A DNA stretch of 64,000 nucleotides from a virus, in IMG/VR virus record IMGVR_UViG_3300035701_000011, positions 33,146 through 97,145 of that record; one strand, given 5' to 3'. Positions within the stretch are counted from its first letter, which is position 1, and every line of letters begins with the position of its first letter. The notes beneath the pieces are model-generated. The model searched no databases. It was not told the DNA's origin and saw only the letters and a list, made by a program, of their open reading frames with translations. Positions 25,305 through 32,682 of the stretch are shown here, in pieces. Both the position numbers and the translations under genes were made by a program.

Positions 25305-26476
25305 TGAAAATAAATAAAAAACTTTTTTGGATTTTTGTACTCAGTTCCTCTGTTTATTTTACTCAAGGAATTGAAGGTCTTCCTGGATTGGCTTTAACAT
25401 TTTATTTAAAAGAAAAATTACATCTTAATCCTTCAACTATAATGTATCTTGGGTCAATCATAGGTCTTGCTTGGTTAATAAAACCATTATGGGGATATTT
25501 ATGTGATAATTATTTAACAAAAAAGAAATGGATAGTATTTTCTTTATTAGGAAGTTTAATAACTTGTCTTTATTTAGGATTAAATCCTTTTCTTGCCTTA
25601 CCTATTATTATCTTGTTGGCTTCAATAGGAAGTTGGACTACAGCAATAAGAGATGTAGCGGTAGATGGGATTATGTGTGTGGAAGGGAAAGAAGCAAATG
25701 AATGTGGTAGAATTCAAAGTATCCAGTGGACATCTATTACTATTGCAGGAATTATTGCAGGTCTTATTGGTGGATATGTTGCTGACCATTTTAATTATCA
25801 ATTTGGATATTTATGTTTAATTCCCTTCTATTTAATAATTATGGGAGTCGTATTAAGATATAGAACAACTGTACCAAAAAATAGAATAAAATCTATATCT
25901 ATTATAGATTCTATTTTATCTTATAAAGAATTATTTACTAATAAAAAATTCTTAATTGGTTGCTTATTTTTATTTCTCTATAATTTTAATCCTTCATTTG
26001 GTACTCCATTATTTTTTATAGAGAGAGATTCGTTTCATTGGTCTGGTACATTTATGGGGATATTGGGAGCCATTACTTCAGGTATAAGTATTATTGGGTC
26101 GATTTTATATTGGAAATTTGGAAAGAAAATAAATATTAAAAAATGTCTATTCTGGTCTGTATTTATTGGAGCTGGAACTACATTATGTTATCTTTATTTT
26201 ACACCAATTAGTGCTGTAATTTATGGTCTAATATTTTCATTGGCAGGAATGTTCATTTTTCTTAATGTGATGGCATGGATGGCTGAATCTACTATCACAG
26301 GGAAGGAAGCCACTTCATTTGCCTTACTTTGTAGTATAAATAATCTTGCAGGAACTTGTTCTGGTCTTACTGGAGCATTTCTTTTTCCAAAAATAGGATT
26401 ACAACCATTGATTATAGTTTCGGCATTAACGAGTTTTGCATGTTTACCTATTTTAAAAAGATTGGAAATAAAATGA
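25304..26476 (+). CDS. MFS transporter, folate/biopterin-transporter-like
   Basis: 390 residues, about 12 membrane helices. YFTQGIEGLPGLALTFYLKE, WLIKPLWGYLCDN and AIRDVAVDGI resemble the BT1/folate-biopterin branch and AmpG-like major facilitator proteins (conserved KP-GxxxD loop). The start at 25304 follows the M50 stop. Transporters of this size are very unusual in phages. Substrate unknown; peptide, pterin or muropeptide are candidates by family only. Confidence 0.75.
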   Translation: MKINKKLFWIFVLSSSVYFTQGIEGLPGLALTFYLKEKLHLNPSTIMYLGSIIGLAWLIKPLWGYLCDNYLTKKKWIVFSLLGSLITCLYLGLNPFLALPIIILLASIGSWTTAIRDVAVDGIMCVEGKEANECGRIQSIQWTSITIAGIIAGLIGGYVADHFNYQFGYLCLIPFYLIIMGVVLRYRTTVPKNRIKSISIIDSILSYKELFTNKKFLIGCLFLFLYNFNPSFGTPLFFIERDSFHWSGTFMGILGAITSGISIIGSILYWKFGKKINIKKCLFWSVFIGAGTTLCYLYFTPISAVIYGLIFSLAGMFIFLNVMAWMAESTITGKEATSFALLCSINNLAGTCSGLTGAFLFPKIGLQPLIIVSALTSFACLPILKRLEIK

Positions 26477-26577
26477 ATAACGAAAAATTTGAATACGATT
26501 TATTAGAAGATTTAAGATTTTTAGAAGAGAAATATTCTCATATAGAAAAAGATTACCAACCCAGACAGGAGGAATAA
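26473..26577 (+). CDS. 34-residue acidic protein
   Basis: ATGA overlap with the transporter. A short acidic helix (YDLLEDLRFLEEKYSHIEKDY) ending in the GACAGGAGG site of the ClpP gene. Could be a true mini-protein or only a leader for coupling. Confidence 0.4.
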   Translation: MNNEKFEYDLLEDLRFLEEKYSHIEKDYQPRQEE

Positions 26578-27168
26578 ATGAATAGACCAAGAAGAGAAGA
26601 AGAACCAATAGAAGAATCTTTGGGAGACAAAAAAAACCGTTTCAATGAAGAATATTATTTTAAAATGTTAAACAAGAACAGAATAATATTATTATATGAT
26701 GAAATTGGTAATATTTCTGCTGATGTAGTATGTTCCAAAATTAAAGTCATGAATATTCTTGATACTAAAAAAGAAATAACAATCGAAATAAATTCCCCTG
26801 GAGGAGATATTTCTTACGGATTTTCTATAATTAATGCTATGGAACAAAGTAAGGCACCAATTCATACAATAATTAGTGGACAATGTTGTAGTATGGCAGC
26901 TATGATTAGTATAGTAGGCAAAAAAAGAAGTATATATTATAATTCTTACTGGATGAATCATCCTCTTTCTGAGGGGCAAGCAGACTATTTAAGTTTTATT
27001 AAAGATAGAACTACTTTTTTAATACATTTGGATAAAATGACAGAAAATCTTTTAAAAAAATATACTAAACTAAATAGAAAAGATTTAATAAAGATTGCTA
27101 CTGGCGAATTATGGTTATCAGCAGAAGAATGTTTGAGAAAAGGTATTGTAGATAAAATAATAAAATAA
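26578..27168 (+). CDS. ClpP-like serine protease
   Basis: 196 residues. INSPGGDISYG near residue 75 is the conserved hairpin; catalytic Ser is in GQCCSMAAM near residue 104; catalytic His in YWMNHPLS near residue 126. The Asp position appears to be Glu (GELWLSAEE), a change seen in other phage ClpP-like proteins. It may act in protein turnover or capsid processing; being in the rightward unit beside M16 and M50 suggests turnover. CAGGAGGAATAA precedes ATG. Confidence 0.8.
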   Translation: MNRPRREEEPIEESLGDKKNRFNEEYYFKMLNKNRIILLYDEIGNISADVVCSKIKVMNILDTKKEITIEINSPGGDISYGFSIINAMEQSKAPIHTIISGQCCSMAAMISIVGKKRSIYYNSYWMNHPLSEGQADYLSFIKDRTTFLIHLDKMTENLLKKYTKLNRKDLIKIATGELWLSAEECLRKGIVDKIIK

Positions 27169-27178
27169 GGAAAATAAA

Positions 27179-28792
27179 ATGACACTTGGTGTGGCTATAA
27201 TAGTTAAAAATGAAGAAAAAGTAATTGAACGAGCTTTATCTTCTTGCAAAGATATAATTGATAAAATCATTATATGTGATACTGGGTCTACAGATTCTAC
27301 TATTGAAAAGATTAGAAATTTTGCAGAAATTAATCATATACAATATGAAATTCATTCAAGAGAATGGAAAAATTTTAGTTGGAATCGTACAGAATTATTA
27401 AAAATTGCTAAAGATAAAACCGATTATTTATTATTACTTGATGCAGATGAAATAGTTGTTATTTCTAAAGATTTTAATAAAGAAAAACTTAATGCCGATG
27501 CCTATTATTTACATTATATAGGTGAATTAGATTATGCTCAACTTCTTTTGATTAACAACAGAATTAATTGGAATTATATAGGAGTAACTCATGAATATAT
27601 AGAATCAAAAGAAGCCAATACTTATATAGATTTGAAAGAAATTAAAATGCAAGATTTTTGTGATGGAACAAATCGTAAAGATAAATTTACAAGAGATATA
27701 CAGTTATTACAACAAGGAATTATAGATGAACCAAGCAATAGTCGTTATCATTTCTATTTAGGACAAAGTTATAAAGATTTAAAAAAATATGAAGAAGCCA
27801 TAAATTATTATTTAAAAACTATAAAATTAAGTTATTGGGTTAAAGAAATTTTTTATTCAAAATATCAAATTGGTAGATGCTTTGAAAATTTAGGAAAGAC
27901 CGATGAAGCAAAAATTGCTTATTTAAAAGCATGGGAATTTAGACCTGGAAGAGCAGAACCATTATATCGTTTAGCAGTTTTATGCCGAAATAATAAAGAG
28001 TATTATCAGGCTTATTTATTTTGTAAAAGAGCATTAGAAATTTCTTATCCTACAGACCATTTATTTTTGGAGAAATCAATATATGATTATTTATTAATAT
28101 TCGAATTGAGTATAAATGCATATTATGTAGGTCGTTATACAGAATCCTTAGAACTTTGCAAAAAATTAATGAAAATGGAAAATATTCCCGAATCAATTCT
28201 AATGCAGAACAGAATTAATATCCAATTCAGCGAATTAAAATTATATGGTAGTATTCTTACTTCTACTTTTGATAGAGAATCTGCTTTAGAAAATTTAAAA
28301 GATGTTTATAATATTTGTAATAAGTTAAATATTCCTGTTTTTCCAAATGCAGGAACTTTATTAGGAATTATTCGAGAAGGAGATTTTATCAGTCATGATG
28401 AAGATATAGATTTTGGAATAGAAATAAATAATTATTCTCCTCAATTAATAAAAGAATTAGAAAATAATGGATTTAAATTTGAACATACTTTTGGAACCGT
28501 AGAATTAGGTTATGAATTAAGATTTACAAAAAGAGGAATACAAACTGAATTTTCTTTATTTTATAATAAAAAAGATTATATTTGTACCTATTGTTATAGT
28601 GATGATGGCAAAATTTATGAATTAAAATATAAAAAATTTAAATTAGAAAAGTTTAATTTTAAAAATATAAAAATTAAAGTACCGAATAATCCCGAAGAAT
28701 ATTTAAGACAACAATATGGAGATGATTGGAGAGTTCCAAAAAAAGATTGGAATTATCTGACTGACCCCAAAAATATAATATTGGAGAAATAA
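27179..28792 (+). CDS. GT2 glycosyltransferase - TPR - LicD fusion
   Basis: 537 residues in three parts. Residues 1-110: GT2 family (AIIVKNEEKVIERAL, CDTGSTDST, LLLDADE). Residues about 170-300: tetratricopeptide-like helices (YHFYLGQSYKDLKKYEEA; YQIGRCFENLGKTDEA). Residues about 365-535: LicD-type transferase (AGTLLGIIREGDFISHDEDI, D-x-D metal site; end YLRQQYGDDW). LicD proteins transfer phosphocholine-like groups to glycans. The fusion suggests one enzyme adds a sugar and then a phospho-substituent. First gene of the glycan island. Confidence 0.8.
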   Translation: MTLGVAIIVKNEEKVIERALSSCKDIIDKIIICDTGSTDSTIEKIRNFAEINHIQYEIHSREWKNFSWNRTELLKIAKDKTDYLLLLDADEIVVISKDFNKEKLNADAYYLHYIGELDYAQLLLINNRINWNYIGVTHEYIESKEANTYIDLKEIKMQDFCDGTNRKDKFTRDIQLLQQGIIDEPSNSRYHFYLGQSYKDLKKYEEAINYYLKTIKLSYWVKEIFYSKYQIGRCFENLGKTDEAKIAYLKAWEFRPGRAEPLYRLAVLCRNNKEYYQAYLFCKRALEISYPTDHLFLEKSIYDYLLIFELSINAYYVGRYTESLELCKKLMKMENIPESILMQNRINIQFSELKLYGSILTSTFDRESALENLKDVYNICNKLNIPVFPNAGTLLGIIREGDFISHDEDIDFGIEINNYSPQLIKELENNGFKFEHTFGTVELGYELRFTKRGIQTEFSLFYNKKDYICTYCYSDDGKIYELKYKKFKLEKFNFKNIKIKVPNNPEEYLRQQYGDDWRVPKKDWNYLTDPKNIILEK

Positions 28793-28793
28793 A

Positions 28794-29330
28794 ATGTATT
28801 ACTTTTGGTCTGATACTCATTTGGGTCATTGGAACATTGTAAAATATTGTAATAGACCATTCAAAACATTGAAAGAAATGGATTCTACTTTAATTAAAAA
28901 TTTCAATGATAGAGTAGATGAAAATGATGTCGTATTCTTTTTCGGAGATTTTTGTATGAAAAAATCTTCTGAAGCTAGTGAAGCTCCACAAGATGCCTTT
29001 GATTATTATCGGAATCAGTTAAAATGCAAAAATATTATTTTTATTAAAGGAAATCACGATAAAAATAATTCAACCAAAACTATAATTGAATCTGTTGTAA
29101 TCGATTTTGGTGGAAGTCACATCTACATGACTCACGACCCTAAGTATGCCAAAGAAGACTTTCAATTTAATTATTGCGGTCATACACATGGAAAATTCGG
29201 AAAGTTCCGAAAATTAGGACATAAATCTGTTATTGTAGACCTTTCGGTAGAAAATTGGGATTATAGACCTGTAAATATTAATGATATTAATCAAGCGTAT
29301 TCGAAATGGATAAGGGGAAATAAAAAATGA
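28794..29330 (+). CDS. Metallophosphoesterase
   Basis: 178 residues with the full calcineurin-like set: SDTHLGH, FFGDFC, KGNHDK, MTHDP and CGHTHGK. All metal ligands are present. Small stand-alone members in phages hydrolyse phosphodiesters or pyrophosphates; place within the glycan island could mean nucleotide-sugar clean-up. Substrate not predictable. Confidence 0.75.
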   Translation: MYYFWSDTHLGHWNIVKYCNRPFKTLKEMDSTLIKNFNDRVDENDVVFFFGDFCMKKSSEASEAPQDAFDYYRNQLKCKNIIFIKGNHDKNNSTKTIIESVVIDFGGSHIYMTHDPKYAKEDFQFNYCGHTHGKFGKFRKLGHKSVIVDLSVENWDYRPVNINDINQAYSKWIRGNKK

Positions 29331-29518
29331 AAAATCGAATTAATTGGGGAATTTTATTGTGGGCTGCATTTTTAATTTTAATAACTTCTGATTGTAAAAA
29401 TTTAAAATATTTGCCTAACTTAATAAAAGAATTACATAAACTATTTAAAAAAGGTTCTGGTTATACGGAAGATAGTGGATTTATCCTGATTCATAAAAGT
29501 AAAGTAAAGGATTTATAA
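29327..29518 (+). CDS. Small membrane-anchored protein
   Basis: 63 residues: one N-terminal hydrophobic helix (WGILLWAAFLILIT) followed by a basic helix and a beta-like end. The residues before Cys23 (TSDC) do not make a good lipobox. Overlaps both neighbours by 1-4 bases. Function unknown. Confidence 0.45.
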   Translation: MKNRINWGILLWAAFLILITSDCKNLKYLPNLIKELHKLFKKGSGYTEDSGFILIHKSKVKDL

Positions 29519-30318
29519 TGAAGATTTTAATTACTGGAGCAGATGGATTTTTAGGTAAACAATTAATGTTTACTCTTTATCCTACCAATAATGTAGTAGA
29601 TATTGATAAAGAAATAGATATTACTGAATATTCTAATTTACAACAAACTATACTTCATTATGCTCCGAATATTATTATTCATTGTGCTGGAATTGTTGAC
29701 CCAGCCATTTGTGAAGAAAATAAAGAATTGGCATATAAAGTAAATATAATTGGAACTGCTAATTTAATACAAATTTGTAAAGAATTGAATATTAAATTAA
29801 TTTTTATATCTACCGATTGCATTTTTTCGGGAATAAAAGAAGAATATTATGAAAATGATATTCCCGACCCAATTAATTATTATGGTTGGACTAAATATTG
29901 TGGAGAAAATTTAGTTAAAACTTTAGATAACTATTTAATTCTTAGACTTTCTTGGCTTTATGGAAAAGATTCTAAATTTATAAAACAAATATTAAACTGT
30001 AATTCTCCAATTTATTTAGACCATAATCAAATTCGCTATCCTCTTTTAGTAGACGATTTGACTTATATAATTTCTGATTTAATCAATGATAATAGCAAAA
30101 GAATATATCATATTAGAGGACAAGAAGGAGTTACTAAATTTTATCTAGCTCATTTAATCTCTGAAAAATTTAATTTAAAAAATTCTTATAATTTTTTAGA
30201 AGAAAAAGATGATTCTTACCTTAGACCAAATATTAAATTCAATTATAATTATTTTAGTCAGATTCATAGTTTAATTGATGGACTAGAAATAATTAAACAT
30301 CAATCGGAGAATAGATGA
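29518..30318 (+). CDS. SDR sugar-nucleotide reductase, RmlD-like
   Basis: 266 residues. Rossmann GADGFLGKQL at the N-terminus, IIHCAGIVDP, FISTDCIFSG with catalytic Ser/Thr, and YGWTKYCGE with the Y-x3-K pair: the extended SDR pattern of RmlD (dTDP-4-dehydrorhamnose reductase). LRLSWLYG supports this subfamily. It would make a deoxyhexose donor from a host intermediate. No RmlABC partners in the window, so host enzymes must supply substrate, or the product is another reduced nucleotide sugar. Confidence 0.75.
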   Translation: MKILITGADGFLGKQLMFTLYPTNNVVDIDKEIDITEYSNLQQTILHYAPNIIIHCAGIVDPAICEENKELAYKVNIIGTANLIQICKELNIKLIFISTDCIFSGIKEEYYENDIPDPINYYGWTKYCGENLVKTLDNYLILRLSWLYGKDSKFIKQILNCNSPIYLDHNQIRYPLLVDDLTYIISDLINDNSKRIYHIRGQEGVTKFYLAHLISEKFNLKNSYNFLEEKDDSYLRPNIKFNYNYFSQIHSLIDGLEIIKHQSENR

Positions 30319-32093
30319 AAGTAATAATTTTGGCTGCTGGACAGGGTACTCGTTTAGGACAATTAGGAGAAAAAATTCCAAAATGTTTATTGCCTTTAAA
30401 TGGAAGTACTTTGCTGGAACAATCGATACAAACATTAAAAAAACTAAATTTAACTGACATTACTGTAATTATTGGATATATGGCAGAAAAAATACAAATT
30501 GTTTGTCATGAGGTTAAAACAGTAATTAATTCAGAATATTCTACTTCTCAACCTCCATATTCTGCAAGATTAGGAATTATATCTAATGGTTTTTTAGAAG
30601 ATGATTATTTAATAATTGATGGAGATTTAATATTTGATTCTTCAATTATTGAAAATTTGATTAATAATTATGTTAATAAATCTGTTTTAGTAACTTATAC
30701 TGCATTAACTCCACTTGAAGCAGGGAGTCGTATTGAAGAAGACAATAACAAAATAAAATCCATTGGAAGATACATTTCTCCTACTTTTCCTTTTCAAATT
30801 CATGCAGGAATAACTAGAATTACAAAAAACGATTCTAAACAATACATTGAATTAATAACCTCCAATAAATTCAAAAAAATGGAAATGCATGTTCTTTTAA
30901 ATGAATTTTGTCGAAATAATGACCTATATTATTATTCCATAGATAAAGAGAAAATTAATATTAAACCTGCTCATCTTAATTTAATCGGCGGTTCTTTTTC
31001 AGAAGTTATAACAGTTAGAGATAATGATATAATTAAAAAACAATGCACAAAAGACCCAAAAAGATTAATTAATGAAATTGAATATTTAAAACAATTACCA
31101 GAATCTTTAAAATCTTATTTTACTGAATTAATCGATTCAGAAATAGGAGAAGACTTTGCATGGTATACGATGAAATTTTTTCCTGAACTCTCATTTAAAA
31201 AATTGATTTTATCTGGAAAAATTACAACTACCGATTCCATTGACTTCTTAATTTATTTGGTTAATTTTATGAAAAATAACGTATATAATATAAATCCTAC
31301 AGCAACACATAAAAATTATGTAAATTCAGTTCATTATTATAGAGTTTTAGTTAGAAAAGATATTACGTGTGAGCGAGCCCCAATTTTTCAAAAAATATTT
31401 AATGCCGATTCAATATATTTAAATGGAGTAGAATATACTAATATTTTACCATTAATTAATCAAATGTATTGTTGTGAACAACTTACTAAGAAATTAACTC
31501 CCCCCCAATTAAATCTTATTCATGGAGATTTACATTTTGATAATATTTTAGTAAATCCTAATAAACATCCCTTTAATTTTAAATTAGTTGACCCGAAAGG
31601 ATTTAAAGTTGGAGATTCAATGTATGATATTTCAAAATTAATACATGATTTTAATGGATTGTATGATTTTATTTATGAATATATGTTTGATTTAAAATGG
31701 AAAATAAAAAATAATAAACTTTATGCTACTTTAAATTTCCATAATTGTAAAGCTGTAGATGAATTTAATAAAATTAAAGATTATTTTATAATAGAATTAA
31801 CTAAAATTTTTGAGGAAGACCAAAATTGGTATTTACGAGCTAAATTTATTGAAGCAATTAATTTCTGTTCTCTTCAACCATTCCATTTAGTCAATGATGG
31901 TATTGAGAGTAAAAGTATTGCTATGTATTTAATAGGAGTAAAATTAATTAATTATTTTTGGGATTGTTTACCTAAAGAATTAAAAATAAGTAATAATCAT
32001 TATAAAGTAATTAATATTAATACAATTGAAGATTATACTATAACCCAAAATTTAAATCAAAATAAAGAAATAGAAAAGTTCCCAGGAATATAA
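30315..32093 (+). CDS. Nucleotidyltransferase - kinase fusion (LicC/LicA-like)
   Basis: 592 residues. Residues 1-230: sugar/choline-phosphate nucleotidyltransferase (ILAAGQGTRLG, KIPKCLLPLNG, LIIDGDLIF). Residues about 235-560: aminoglycoside/choline kinase fold (IHGDLHFDNIL near 401, VDPKGFKVGDSMYD near 425). The order is a cytidylyltransferase or uridylyltransferase joined to a small-molecule kinase. With two LicD-type transferase genes alongside, it could activate choline or a similar alcohol, or a sugar-1-phosphate. The substrate cannot be read from sequence. ATGA overlap with RmlD. Confidence 0.75.
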   Translation: MKVIILAAGQGTRLGQLGEKIPKCLLPLNGSTLLEQSIQTLKKLNLTDITVIIGYMAEKIQIVCHEVKTVINSEYSTSQPPYSARLGIISNGFLEDDYLIIDGDLIFDSSIIENLINNYVNKSVLVTYTALTPLEAGSRIEEDNNKIKSIGRYISPTFPFQIHAGITRITKNDSKQYIELITSNKFKKMEMHVLLNEFCRNNDLYYYSIDKEKINIKPAHLNLIGGSFSEVITVRDNDIIKKQCTKDPKRLINEIEYLKQLPESLKSYFTELIDSEIGEDFAWYTMKFFPELSFKKLILSGKITTTDSIDFLIYLVNFMKNNVYNINPTATHKNYVNSVHYYRVLVRKDITCERAPIFQKIFNADSIYLNGVEYTNILPLINQMYCCEQLTKKLTPPQLNLIHGDLHFDNILVNPNKHPFNFKLVDPKGFKVGDSMYDISKLIHDFNGLYDFIYEYMFDLKWKIKNNKLYATLNFHNCKAVDEFNKIKDYFIIELTKIFEEDQNWYLRAKFIEAINFCSLQPFHLVNDGIESKSIAMYLIGVKLINYFWDCLPKELKISNNHYKVININTIEDYTITQNLNQNKEIEKFPGI

Positions 32094-32094
32094 A

Positions 32095-32679
32095 ATGAAT
32101 AAAATAGAAGCAAAACAAGTATTATTTGATGTTATCGATACTCTAGAAAAATATCAAATCGATTATTTCCTTTTTGGCGGAACTTTATTAGGAGCAATAA
32201 GAGAAAAAGATTTCATAGAAAATGATAATGATATTGATATAGGAATTTTACAACCTTTTTGGGAAAATAATATATTATTTCAGCAAATAACCTGGAATTT
32301 ATTATCAAAAGATATAAAAATATGTAATCTAGCAGCAACTCATGTAATGAATTTAAATAAAAATGGGATAGGTGTTGATTTATGTTATTTCAAAAAAGAA
32401 AATAATTATCACGTTACAGAGGGGTGTGGCTGGAAAATTAAAATTCCTAGTCATTATTTAAAAAAATTAGAATCTATAACTTTTTTAGGAAAAAAATGTT
32501 ATATTCCTAATAATATAGAAAATTTTTTAACTGAATTTTATACCGATACTTGGAAGAATAAAATTTCTCATAACGATACTAAATTTGGTTTACTGGAATG
32601 GTATGGCGAAAAGGAAAAAATAATAACATTTACAACTTTTTTATATATTTATAAAGATATTATAAATAAGGAAAATTAA
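32095..32679 (+). CDS. LicD-family transferase
   Basis: 194 residues of a single LicD/nucleotidyltransferase domain: YFLFGGTLLGAIREKDFIEN, then NDIDIGI with the D-x-D metal pair, and FLTEFYTDTW at the end. It shares all these with the C-terminus of the gene at 27179. Likely acceptor is a glycan made by neighbouring glycosyltransferases; the donor is unknown (phosphocholine in the best known members). Confidence 0.75.
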   Translation: MNKIEAKQVLFDVIDTLEKYQIDYFLFGGTLLGAIREKDFIENDNDIDIGILQPFWENNILFQQITWNLLSKDIKICNLAATHVMNLNKNGIGVDLCYFKKENNYHVTEGCGWKIKIPSHYLKKLESITFLGKKCYIPNNIENFLTEFYTDTWKNKISHNDTKFGLLEWYGEKEKIITFTTFLYIYKDIINKEN

Positions 32680-32682
32680 AAA

